64,000 nucleotides of DNA from Nocardioides sp. SLBN-35 (GCF_006715725.1 NZ_VFNU01000001.1:620001-684000); one strand, 5' to 3'. Numbered from the stretch's first letter, positions 16,130 through 25,533 are shown. The notes: generated from the sequence alone by a model not told the origin. Made by a program: numbers and translations.

Positions 16130-17350
16130 ATGCACAGCAGGCACCTCACCCTTGGCACGCTTGCCCTCGTGGCGGTCATCGGCGCCGGATCGGGGCTGCT
16201 CCCGGCCGCCGCCGCGACCCCCGGCTCCCCGATGACCCCCGCCGACCAGCGCGGCTGCGGCCAGCCGGAGATCCCGGCCCAGTGGGGCTCCATCGAGCAC
16301 CCGGCGGTCGTGCACACCGTCCCCGCGGTCACCGCCACCGCCTGGCGCTGGCAGCGCACGACGGCGACGACCGAGCGGGAGTTCACCCGGGAGACCGTCG
16401 CCGCCCTGGTGCTCGTGCACTGGACCCGCACCACCGACGTCGTCGAGCGCGAGTACTCGTGGACGGTGGTGGACCGGGCCGCCCGGCCGGGGACCCCGGA
16501 AGTGGGCCACACCGAGACCCGGGTGCTGAGGCCCGCGGTGACCCGGACCGAGTGGGAGTACGTCCAGCAGCAGAACGGCACCACCCGCTGGGAGCCCGAG
16601 GGCTGGAACGCCGGTGACAACGGCAAGGGGTGGACGCCGACCGGCCGCACCCGCGACGTCGAGGTGACCCCCGCCGTCACCGAGGACGTCTGGGTCGTCG
16701 ACCGCGCCGCCGTACCCGCCGAGCCCGAGCAGTCCCACGTCGAGACCGCCTGGGTCGGAGACGGTACGGCGCCGCCCGCCGGCTCGACCTCCACCGGCCG
16801 CACCCGGGTCGCCTCGTCGAGCACCGAGGAGCAGGACCTGCCCGTCGGCGAGCGGCCCGCCGGCGCCGGCTGGGTCGAGGGCGCCACCTCCGAGATCTCG
16901 GCCGCCGAGGAGGAGCGGGTCTGGTTGGCCGACGGCACCGCACCCGACCCCGGCTTCACCGCCACCGGCGCCACCCGGCCCGGTACGCCGGTCGTGGAGA
17001 CCACGCCCACCGCCACCGTGCTGCCGCCGGCGGGTGCCGGCTGGACCGAGCTGCCCGGGTCCGACGTCGACGTCGTCGTCATGGCGGCGCACGACGTCGT
17101 CGACCGGCCCGCCTGGGTGGAGGACTTCATCGCGGTCCCGGCCCAGCCCGCCACGCCGGCCTGCGTGCTGCCGATCGAGGAGGGTGTCGACCCCGCGCTC
17201 CTCGTACCGGCGCAGCCTGCGCAGCCGGCGGGTGTGCTCGCCGAGACCGAGGTGCAGCCGGTGATCGAGACGGTCGTCGTACCCGACGGCGCGGTCGCGC
17301 CCGCCACGGCGAGCGCTCCGTCCGGCGCGCTGCCCTCGACCGGCGCCTGA
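16130..17350 (+). CDS. Secreted Trp/Thr-rich protein ending in LPSTGA without a membrane anchor
   Basis: The 406-residue product has a Sec signal peptide (VAVIGAGSGLLPAAAA, cleavage near residue 30). It then has loosely repeated modules of about 60 residues built on WVVDRAA-P, H-ET-WV-DGTAP and TGRTR. The last residues are LPSTGA, a sortase LPXTG motif, followed at once by TGA. The usual hydrophobic span and basic tail are absent in all frames after the stop. I do not recognise the family. It may be released, or anchored by a non-standard route. The gap 15994-16129 shows no gene. Confidence 0.8.
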   Translation: MHSRHLTLGTLALVAVIGAGSGLLPAAAATPGSPMTPADQRGCGQPEIPAQWGSIEHPAVVHTVPAVTATAWRWQRTTATTEREFTRETVAALVLVHWTRTTDVVEREYSWTVVDRAARPGTPEVGHTETRVLRPAVTRTEWEYVQQQNGTTRWEPEGWNAGDNGKGWTPTGRTRDVEVTPAVTEDVWVVDRAAVPAEPEQSHVETAWVGDGTAPPAGSTSTGRTRVASSSTEEQDLPVGERPAGAGWVEGATSEISAAEEERVWLADGTAPDPGFTATGATRPGTPVVETTPTATVLPPAGAGWTELPGSDVDVVVMAAHDVVDRPAWVEDFIAVPAQPATPACVLPIEEGVDPALLVPAQPAQPAGVLAETEVQPVIETVVVPDGAVAPATASAPSGALPSTGA

Positions 17351-17358
17351 CCTAGCGC

Positions 17359-17562
17359 TCACCCGGCCAGCAGCACGCTGAGGGCGAGCAAGCAGACCAG
17401 GCCGACCAGCCCGATGCCGAGGACGACCGTCGCGACCAGCCGCATCCCCGGCGTGTGGTCGACCGAGCCGGACCGGTAGGCCAGCGCGCGGACCAGGCCC
17501 GGGGGCAGCGTGCCGACCGTGACGATCAGCGCCACCGACCACGCGAAGTGCACCGCGTCCAT
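17359..17562 (-). CDS. Small two-helix membrane protein
   Basis: The 67-residue product has two hydrophobic segments (about residues 7-22 and 41-64) joined by a polar loop LAYRSGSVDHTPGM. The start is the ATG at 17562. It is divergent from the AAA ATPase gene and converges on the LPSTGA-protein gene, 8 bp from its stop. No family is recognised. Codon use and the conserved-looking helix-loop-helix layout favour a real gene. Confidence 0.6.
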   Translation of the reverse strand: MDAVHFAWSVALIVTVGTLPPGLVRALAYRSGSVDHTPGMRLVATVVLGIGLVGLVCLLALSVLLAG

Positions 17563-17611
17563 GCCCGCACGGTGCCCTCGACGACCTGCCGCACACCGAC
17601 GATCCGACACG

Positions 17612-17637
17612 CTAGCGATGTCTAAGGCGATCGCTAG
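17612..17637. promoter_or_regulatory. Inverted repeat, candidate operator
   Basis: CTAGCGAT (17612-17619) and ATCGCTAG (17630-17637) are exact complements separated by 10 nt, in the gap between the divergent small membrane gene and the AAA ATPase gene. It lies 10 nt before the TAGCGT hexamer (17647-17652) proposed as the ATPase -10, where a repressor would block transcription. Confidence 0.45.
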
Positions 17638-17658
17638 ACACCCCGATAGCGTCGGATC

Positions 17659-18867
17659 ATGGACCCGATCCGCAACCCGTACGCCCCCGGCGCCGGGCAG
17701 CGCCCACCCGAGCTCGCCGGTCGCAACGAGCAGCTGACGGCCTTCGACGTCGTCCTCGAGCGGGTCGCGCGCGGGCGCCCGGAGCGCTCCCTGGTGCTGA
17801 CCGGCCTGCGCGGCGTCGGCAAGACGGTGCTGCTCAACGCGCTGCGCTCGGCGGCGGTCCGCAAGGGCTGGGGGACCGGCAAGCTCGAGGCGCGGCCCGA
17901 CCAGTCGCTGCGCCGGCCGCTGTCCTCGGCGCTGCACCAGGCCGTCCGCGAGCTCGGGCACCCGGAGCCGGCGGAGGCCGACCACGTCCTCGGCGTGATC
18001 AGGTCCTTCGCCCAGCGCGACGCCGGCCCCGACGCCAAGCTGCGCGACAAGTGGTCGCCCGGCATCGACGCCCCGGTGGTCCGCGGCCGGGCCGACTCGG
18101 GCGACGTGGAGATCGACCTGGTCGAGCTCCTCACCGACGTGGGCGGGCTGGCGGCCGACGTCGGCAAGGGCGTGGCCGTGTTCATCGACGAGATGCAGGA
18201 CCTCGGCGCCGACGACGTGTCCGCCCTCTGCGCCGCCTGCCACGAGCTCAGCCAGAACGGCCTGCCCGTGATCGTCGTCGGCGCCGGGCTGCCCCACCTG
18301 CCCGCCGTGCTCTCGGCCAGCAAGTCCTACTCCGAGCGGCTCTTCTCCTACCAGCGCATCGACCGGCTCTCCCGCGACGCCGCCGACCGCGCCCTCGTCG
18401 CGCCCGCCGCCGAGGAGGAGGCCGAGTTCACGCCCGAGGCGCTCGCCGCGATGTACGACGCCACCCGCGGCTACCCCTATTTCATCCAGGCCTACGGCCG
18501 CTCCGTGTGGGACCTCGCCCCGCGCACCCCGATCACCGCCGAGGACGTCGCCGTCGCGGGCCCCGAGGCCGAGACGGAGCTGGCCGTCGGCTTCTTCGGG
18601 TCCCGCTACGAGCGGGCCACCCCGGCCGAGCGCGACTACCTGCGGGCAATGGCCGACGCCGCGGTCGCCGACGCCGCCGACGGCGTCGAGGACCCGGTCG
18701 GATCGGTCGCTACCGCCGACGTCGCCACGGTGCTCGGCAAGAAGCCGCAGTCGCTCTCGCCGGCGCGGGACTCGCTGCTCAAGAAGGGACTGATCTACTC
18801 CGGCGAGCGGGGGCGGATCGCGTTCACGGTGCCGCACTTCGGGCGCTACCTGCGCACGCAGGCCTGA
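17659..18867 (+). CDS. AAA ATPase with C-terminal winged-helix-like region
   Basis: The 402-residue product has Walker A GLRGVGKTVLL (about residues 49-57), Walker B VAVFIDEMQDL, a sensor-like stretch LPVIVVGAGLPHLP and a long C-terminal region ending KKPQSLSPARDSLLKKGLIYSGERGRIAFTVPHFGRYL that looks like a winged helix. This is the layout of the archaeal-type/ORC-like ATPase group (AAA_16/ATPase_2). The ATG is six bases after TAGCGT, a probable leaderless start. Similar proteins are found in signalling or defence contexts, but none is evident here. Confidence 0.82.
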   Translation: MDPIRNPYAPGAGQRPPELAGRNEQLTAFDVVLERVARGRPERSLVLTGLRGVGKTVLLNALRSAAVRKGWGTGKLEARPDQSLRRPLSSALHQAVRELGHPEPAEADHVLGVIRSFAQRDAGPDAKLRDKWSPGIDAPVVRGRADSGDVEIDLVELLTDVGGLAADVGKGVAVFIDEMQDLGADDVSALCAACHELSQNGLPVIVVGAGLPHLPAVLSASKSYSERLFSYQRIDRLSRDAADRALVAPAAEEEAEFTPEALAAMYDATRGYPYFIQAYGRSVWDLAPRTPITAEDVAVAGPEAETELAVGFFGSRYERATPAERDYLRAMADAAVADAADGVEDPVGSVATADVATVLGKKPQSLSPARDSLLKKGLIYSGERGRIAFTVPHFGRYLRTQA

Positions 18868-18914
18868 GGCGGTCGCCGGTCCCGCCGGGTGAGACGCCGG
18901 CTCCCCGATCTGAC

Positions 18915-18933
18915 TTAGGTACGGCTAACCTTT
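18915..18933. promoter_or_regulatory. IdeR/DtxR iron box
   Basis: TTAGGTACGGCTAACCTTT closely matches the 19-bp actinobacterial IdeR/DtxR consensus (TTAGGTTAGGCTAACCTAA). It overlaps the TAACCT hexamer (18926-18931) that acts as -10 for the bfd gene starting at 18939. Iron-loaded IdeR would normally repress a promoter in this position. Confidence 0.85.
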
Positions 18934-18938
18934 GCATC

Positions 18939-19142
18939 ATGATCGTCTGCCAGTGCCGCGTCGTCACGGACCGTGACGTCGACGCTGCCCTGGCCGAGGG
19001 GGCACGGACCGTGGGCGCGGTGTGCCGCTCGACCGGCGCAGCCCAGGACTGCGGGTCCTGCATCTTCTCGATCAAGGCGCTCGTGCAGCAGCACCACGAG
19101 CAGGAGTGCGCCCACCTGCGCGCCGACGGGGCCGCGAGCTGA
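18939..19142 (+). CDS. bfd: Bacterioferritin-associated ferredoxin-like [2Fe-2S] protein
   Basis: The 67-residue protein has the Bfd/BFD-like pattern MIVCQCRVVTD with C-x-C and, later, QDCGSCIFSIKALV with C-x2-C, giving four cysteines for one [2Fe-2S] cluster. In characterised systems Bfd reduces the bacterioferritin core to release iron. The downstream gene is a bacterioferritin, and the promoter carries an iron box, so the pair fits iron mobilisation under limitation. The ATG is 7 nt after the -10, indicating leaderless initiation. Confidence 0.9.
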   Translation: MIVCQCRVVTDRDVDAALAEGARTVGAVCRSTGAAQDCGSCIFSIKALVQQHHEQECAHLRADGAAS

Positions 19143-19220
19143 GCGCTCGGTGAGCCTGGCCTCACCCGGGGGTGGTGTGCCAGCATCGGCGGCAAGGGTC
19201 CCCACCGCCGGAGGTACGCC

Positions 19221-19709
19221 GTGCAGCCAGTCGATCCCCGAGTCGTCGAGCTCCTCAATGAAGCGCTCACGTTCGAGCTCACCGTCACCAACACCTACTT
19301 CCTGCATGCCCGGATGCTCGACAACTGGGGCCTTCCGAAGCTCGGGAAGGTGTTCTACGACCTCTCCATCGACGAGATGCGGGACGCCGACGACCTGATC
19401 AACCGGATCCTCATGTTCGACGGGCACCCCAACGTGCAGCGGCTCAACCCGATCCAGGTCGGCGAGACCGCGGAGGAGATGCTCGATCTCGCACTGGCGA
19501 GCGAGCGGGCCGCGGTCGAGCAGTTCAACGCCGGCGCCAGGGAATGCCACGAGCTCGGTGACCACGGCACCGCCGCCGTCTTCGAGGACATGGTCCGCGA
19601 CGAGGAGAAGCACGCCGACTGGTTCGAGAGCCAGCTCGACGCGATCGCCCGGATCGGTGTCCAGCAGTACCTCGCCCAGCACGTCGCGGCCGGCGAGGGT
19701 CCCCAGTAG
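19221..19709 (+). CDS. bfr: Bacterioferritin with an altered ferroxidase ligand
   Basis: The 162-residue four-helix ferritin starts at a GTG after a GGAGG site. It has NEALTFELTVTNTYFLHARML, the haem-ligand Met in SIDEMRDADD, and EEKHADWFESQL near the C-terminus. Ferroxidase residues E19, E52, E95, E128 and H131 are present. The position usually held by His (E-M-x-H-A-D/E) is Asp55, so one di-iron ligand is replaced. It stores iron in the cytoplasm, paired with the bfd gene 79 bp upstream. Confidence 0.9.
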   Translation: MQPVDPRVVELLNEALTFELTVTNTYFLHARMLDNWGLPKLGKVFYDLSIDEMRDADDLINRILMFDGHPNVQRLNPIQVGETAEEMLDLALASERAAVEQFNAGARECHELGDHGTAAVFEDMVRDEEKHADWFESQLDAIARIGVQQYLAQHVAAGEGPQ

Positions 19710-19733
19710 CGCGCGTCCGCCGGCGGTGCGGAC

Positions 19734-19900
19734 CTAGGGGTTCCGCCAATAGGAGCCGCCTGCTGCGCGCCGCGACACGCGCACGCTGACTGCGTCGGCG
19801 TCGCTCGATGGGCGGACGAGCACGACTTCGCTCCACCGCCTTGTCATCGCACGCGTCTCGCGCCGCTCGCGACGACGCCACCTAATGGCGAAACCTCTTA
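19734..19900 (+). repeat. Structured repeat R2 (167 bp, imperfect terminal inverted repeat)
   Basis: The left arm 19734-19753 and right arm 19881-19900 pair at about 15 of 20 positions. The 79-nt core (19792-19870) is roughly three-quarters identical to the core of R3 and shares the same blocks with R1 (CGCTCGATGGGCGG, AGCACGACTTCGC, CGCCTTG, GCCGCTCGC). It fills the gap between bfr and the SHOCT gene. Its right end overlaps the TACGCT hexamer (19899-19904) proposed as the -10 of the SHOCT gene. Confidence 0.82.
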
Positions 19901-19911
19901 CGCTGTCGCCC

Positions 19912-20559
19912 ATGACCGTCGCCCCACGGGACGTGCCGCGGCCGCCCTCCCTGCTCGGCAGCTACCTGCCGCCCGTGCTGTTCCTGCTGGTCTGCGGGGT
20001 CGTGGGCCCGATCTTCCTGGTCATGGGCATCGCCATGGGCGACCAGCCCGACGCGGGTTGGCTGCTGCCCATCGGTGTCGGCATCACGGTGCTCGACCTG
20101 GTCATCGGCGTCCTGATCGGCCGCGGACGCTACCGCTCCGCGAAGAAGCTCCACCGGCTGCGCACCAACGGCCGCCCCGCCCGCGGCCAGGTGCTGTCCT
20201 TCGACTCCACCAACGTCCGGATCAACGACCAGCCGCTGCTCAAGCTGCGCCTGCGCATCCACGGCGACGACGTCGCCCCCTTCGAGGTGGAGAGCCGCAC
20301 CGTCGTACCCGACCTCCGGATGCCGCTGCTCTACACCGGCGAGCTCCCCGTCCTCGTCGACCCCGAGTCGCGCGAGTGGGAGATCGACTGGGACGCCGCC
20401 GAGCCGGTCGCGCCCCTCCGCCCGATCGGCGCCGTCCGGCCGCCGGACCAGAAGACGCCCGCGGAGCGGCTGGCCGAGCTCGACGACCTGCTGAAGCGGG
20501 ACCTCGTCAGCCGCGAGGAGTACGACGCCACCCGGGCCCGGATCCTCGGCGGGATCTGA
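19912..20559 (+). CDS. Two-TM membrane protein with C-terminal SHOCT domain
   Basis: The 215-residue product has two N-terminal transmembrane helices (about residues 18-42 and 50-70), a cytoplasmic beta-rich middle (LRLRIHGDDVAPFEVESRTVVP) and a C-terminal SHOCT module (AERLAELDDLLKRDLVSREEYDATRARIL). The ATG at 19912 is preferred over the in-frame ATG at 19885 because the latter lies inside repeat R2, and TACGCT sits 7 nt before 19912. Structured repeats flank the gene on both sides. The function is unknown. Confidence 0.8.
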   Translation: MTVAPRDVPRPPSLLGSYLPPVLFLLVCGVVGPIFLVMGIAMGDQPDAGWLLPIGVGITVLDLVIGVLIGRGRYRSAKKLHRLRTNGRPARGQVLSFDSTNVRINDQPLLKLRLRIHGDDVAPFEVESRTVVPDLRMPLLYTGELPVLVDPESREWEIDWDAAEPVAPLRPIGAVRPPDQKTPAERLAELDDLLKRDLVSREEYDATRARILGGI

Positions 20560-20719
20560 GCCTCGATCCGTGGATGGCCACCTACTACGCGTCACCGCAG
20601 CGGCGCGCTCGCCGCGTTGCGGACGCTCGATGGGCGGCCCAGCACGACTTCGCGCCCGCGCCTTGCGATCACACCCCTGCGGTGCCGCTCGCTACGGCGC
20701 CCATCCACGGATCGAGGCT
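20559..20719 (+). repeat. Structured repeat R3 (161 bp, 19-bp perfect terminal inverted repeat)
   Basis: The arms 20559-20577 and 20701-20719 are exact complements over 19 bp. The left arm begins at the last base of the SHOCT gene stop codon. The core (20614-20692) matches those of R1 and R2 and lies in the same orientation, while the arms are different from theirs. It sits between the SHOCT gene and the ABC-F leader region and could form a very stable hairpin that ends the SHOCT transcript. Confidence 0.85.
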
Positions 20720-20775
20720 GAGCGCCGTCTAATCAGTCGCGCCCGCGCCCACCCGTCCCGTAGGCTCGAGCCATC

Positions 20776-20793
20776 ATGCTGATCCTCGCCTGA
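20776..20793 (+). CDS. Candidate 5-codon leader peptide (MLILA) upstream of the ABC-F gene
   Basis: ATG CTG ATC CTC GCC TGA lies 9 nt after a TAGGCT hexamer (20761-20766), so it would be the first start on the ABC-F transcript, and probably leaderless. The main gene begins about 100 nt later, after GC-rich sequence and three 11-bp tandem repeats. Short hydrophobic leaders commonly control antibiotic-responsive ABC-F genes by ribosome stalling. The assignment here is inference from position and composition. Confidence 0.4.
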   Translation: MLILA

Positions 20794-20828
20794 CCCGACT
20801 CGCGCCCGCGGCCGTCCCTGCGTCCACC

Positions 20829-20861
20829 GACCAGTGCCTGACCAGTGCCTGACCAGTGCCC
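20829..20861 (+). repeat. Three tandem 11-bp repeats in the ABC-F leader
   Basis: GACCAGTGCCT occurs three times head to tail at 20829-20839, 20840-20850 and 20851-20861; the last copy ends in C. They lie between the candidate leader peptide and the ABC-F start. They could shift alternative RNA pairings or simply reflect slippage. Confidence 0.9.
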
Positions 20862-20895
20862 GGCGAGTCCGACCCCGTCACCGATCGGATCAGCC

Positions 20896-22592
<1,697 letters not shown>

Positions 22593-22596
<4 letters not shown>

Positions 22597-24050
22597 CCAG
22601 CGCCCCCACGCCCATCGACGACGACGACAAGATCACCGGTGACATCCTCAAGGTCGCCGGTGTCGTCGTGCTCGGCTCGATCATGGCGATCCTCGACACC
22701 ACGGTGGTCAACGTCGCACTGCCGACGTTCATGGCCGAGTTCCGGGTCAACACCTACTCCACGGTCGCGTGGACCATCACCGGCTACACGCTCGCGCTGG
22801 CCGCCGTCATCCCCGCGACCGGCTGGGCCGCCGACCGGTTCGGCACGAAGCGGCTCTACCTCACCGCGCTGGCGCTCTTCACGCTCGGGTCGGTGCTGTG
22901 CGCGACCGCGTGGAGCATCGAGACACTGATCCTGTTCCGGGTGCTGCAGGGCCTCGGCGGCGGCATGCTGATGCCGCTGGGCATGACGATCATGACCAAG
23001 GCCGCCGGGCCGCACCGGATCGGCCGGTTGATGGCGATCCTCGGCATCCCGATGCTCCTCGGCCCGATCCTCGGCCCGATCATCGGCGGCTGGTTGATCG
23101 ACTCCGCCTCGTGGCACTGGATCTTCCTGATCAACCTGCCGCTCGGCATCGCCGCGCTGATCTACGGCGTCCTCGCCCTGCCCGCCGACAACCCGGAGCC
23201 CAGCGAGACCTTCGACGTCGTCGGCATGGCCCTGATGTCCCCGGGCCTCGCGCTGTTCCTCTACGGCGTCTCGTCGATCCCCGGCGAGGGCACCGTCGCC
23301 GCGACCAAGGTGCTGGTCCCCGGTCTCGCGGGCCTGGCGCTGATGGTCGGGTTCGTCGCCTGGGCGTTCCGCCCCGAGCACCCGCTGCTCGACCTGCGCC
23401 TGTTCAAGGACCGCAACCTGACCGTCGCGACGATCGTGATGTTCCTGTTCGCGGGCTCGTTCTTCGGTGCGCTGCTGCTCGTGCCGACGTACTTCCAGGA
23501 GATCCGCGGCGAGAGCGTGCTCAAGGCCGGCCTGCTCGTCGCGCCGCAGGGCCTCGGCGCGATGCTGACCATGCCGATCGCCGGTGCGCTGGCCGACAAG
23601 ATCCCGGTCGGGCGGATCGTGCCGTTCGGGTTCGCGGGGATCATCATCGGCGTCGGCGGGCTCGCGTTCAGCACCGACCCGAGCACGTCCTACGCGCAGA
23701 TCATCGCGTTCCTGTTCGTGATGGGCCTTGGCATGGGCGGCACGATGATGCCGGTCTTCACCTCGGCGCTGAAGACGCTGCGCGACCACCAGGTCGCCCG
23801 CGGCTCGACGCTGATCAACGTGCTGCAGCAGGTCGCCGCCTCGGTCGGCGTCGCGGTGATGTCGGTGGTGCTGACCAACCAGCAGAAGAGCGGCGTGGAC
23901 CCGTCCGAGGCGTTCCGGGCGCCGTACCTCGTCGCCACGGTCGCCCTGATCCTCACCCTGGTCCCGGTCGCGTTCCTGCCGCGCCGGCGCGAGGAGTCCC
24001 ATCTCCTCGACGACGAGGAGGGGCCGCGGGACCCGGTCGTGCTCCACTGA
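22593..24050 (+). CDS. MFS drug exporter, DHA2 (EmrB/QacA) family
   Basis: The 485-residue product has about 14 hydrophobic helices. It shows DTTVVNVALPTF in helix 1, motif A GWAADRFGTKR after helix 2 and the antiporter motif C region GIPMLLGPILGPIIGGWL, all hallmarks of proton-linked DHA2 exporters. It starts with ATGA overlap on the ABC-F stop, so the two are translationally coupled. Its last 98 bp overlap the 3' end of the oppositely oriented monooxygenase gene. Confidence 0.93.
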
Positions 24051-25533
24051 ACGTGTAGGCGTCGAGGGGATACCTCCGCGCCGCCCACATGGTCTCCAGG
24101 GTCGTCGCGGGCCGGAACGGCACGTCGCCGTGGGCGTCGAAGTAGTAGCTGTTCGCTAGCCCGCACGACTCCTGGAAGAAGACCTGGTGGCGCCGCCGCC
24201 CCAGCGCGGCGGCGAGGTAGGACGCGTTGGCCTCCGGCGTCACCTCGACCCGGGTCGCACCGAGCTTCCGGGCGTGGCGCAGCGCCCGCACGATGTGGGC
24301 GCTCTGGGTCTCGATCAGGTTGAAGTACGACGACCCGTTGTAGCCGTAGGGGCCGAGGATGGTGAAGAAGTTCGGGAAACCGGGCACGCTCACCCCCTGG
24401 TAGGCCTGGAAGCGGTTCTCGTCCCACCACTTCTCCAGGTCGAGCCCGTCGGCGCCGCGGACGGTGAACGGGGGCATGTTGCCCTGCTCGAACACCTTGA
24501 AGCCGGTCGCCAGCACCAGCACGTCGACCTCGTGCTCGACCCCGTCGACGGTCCGGATGCCGCCCGGCGTGACGGTGGCGATGCCGGACGTCTCCAGGGT
24601 GACGTTCGTGCGGTTGAAGGTCGGCAGGTACGCGTTGGAGAAGCTCGGCCGCTTGCAGCCGAGCGCGTACGCCGGCGTCAGCTTCGCCCGCGTGCCGGGA
24701 TCGCGGACCGCCTGGCGCAGGTAGGCGTGGCCGAGGCGCTCGCCCACGGCCGCCACCGGCACCAGCCCGGCGAAGTGCGCGGCGACCGGAAAGGTCGCCT
24801 CCACGAAGGTCTGGCTCGCCAGCCGGCTCACCCGGCGAGCGCCCGGAACCAGGCGCAGCGCCGCGCGGGCCGCCCCGGGCAGGGGCACGTCCGGCTTGGG
24901 CAGGCACCAGATGGGAGTGCGCTGGAAGACGGTCAGCTGGCGCGCCTGCGCCGCGACGTGCGGGATCGCCTGGACCGCGGAGGCGCCGGTGCCGACGACC
25001 GCGACCCGCTTGCCGGCGAGGTCGACGGCGTGGTCCCAGCGGGCGGTGTGCATGACGGTGCCCGCGAAATCGGGCAGTCCATCGATGTCGGGCAGCTTCG
25101 GCTGGGTGAGCACCCCGGTCGCGCCGACGACGTACCGCGCCGTGAGCGGCTCGGCTCCGTCGAGGTCCAGGCGCCAGAGCCGGGCCTCGTCGTCGAAGGT
25201 CGCGGCCGTGACCGTGGTCCGCAACCGGGTGCGGCGGCGTACGTCGTACTTGTCGACGCAGTGCTCGGCGTACGCCTTCAACTCCCGGCCGGGCGCGTAC
25301 ACCCGCGACCAGCCGGTGACCTGCTCGAACGAGAACTGGTAGCTGAACGACGGGATGTCGACCGCGACGCCGGGATAGGTGTTCCAGTGCCAGGCGCCGC
25401 CGAGGCCGTCGCCGGCCTCGAGCAGCAGGTAGTCGTCGAAGCCCGCGCGGGACAGCAGGATGGCGGCGCCGATGCCGGAGAAGCCGCCACCGACGATCAC
25501 CACCTCGTGGTCGGGCCGGTCGGTCCGGGTCAT
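23953..25533 (-). CDS. Flavin monooxygenase of Baeyer-Villiger type
   Basis: The 526-residue enzyme has an FAD Rossmann motif VIVGGGFSGIGAA (about residue 12), the BVMO fingerprint FAGTVMHTARWDH, and an NADPH Rossmann motif VAVVGTGASAVQ. It should insert oxygen next to a carbonyl or oxygenate a lipid-like substrate in the cytoplasm. It is the last gene of a tightly overlapping operon resembling the mycobacterial mymA region. The C-terminal tail of about 35 residues after YTFSG is Pro/Arg-rich and lies antisense to the MFS gene end. ATGA overlap joins it to the upstream truncated homologue. Confidence 0.9.
   Translation of the reverse strand: MTRTDRPDHEVVIVGGGFSGIGAAILLSRAGFDDYLLLEAGDGLGGAWHWNTYPGVAVDIPSFSYQFSFEQVTGWSRVYAPGRELKAYAEHCVDKYDVRRRTRLRTTVTAATFDDEARLWRLDLDGAEPLTARYVVGATGVLTQPKLPDIDGLPDFAGTVMHTARWDHAVDLAGKRVAVVGTGASAVQAIPHVAAQARQLTVFQRTPIWCLPKPDVPLPGAARAALRLVPGARRVSRLASQTFVEATFPVAAHFAGLVPVAAVGERLGHAYLRQAVRDPGTRAKLTPAYALGCKRPSFSNAYLPTFNRTNVTLETSGIATVTPGGIRTVDGVEHEVDVLVLATGFKVFEQGNMPPFTVRGADGLDLEKWWDENRFQAYQGVSVPGFPNFFTILGPYGYNGSSYFNLIETQSAHIVRALRHARKLGATRVEVTPEANASYLAAALGRRRHQVFFQESCGLANSYYFDAHGDVPFRPATTLETMWAARRYPLDAYTFSGARPGPAAPPRRRGDGTPRAGAAGTRPGPG

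Noticed and set aside
17351..17360. A frameshift that would restore a transmembrane tail to the LPSTGA protein
   Set aside because: The other two frames stop at once after the motif, and reading through the stop gives a polar sequence, so no hidden tail is present.
15823..20719. The R1-R3 repeats as an insertion sequence
   Set aside because: Each copy is only 161-168 bp, has no ORF, and shows no target-site duplication that I could see; terminal arms are not shared between copies.
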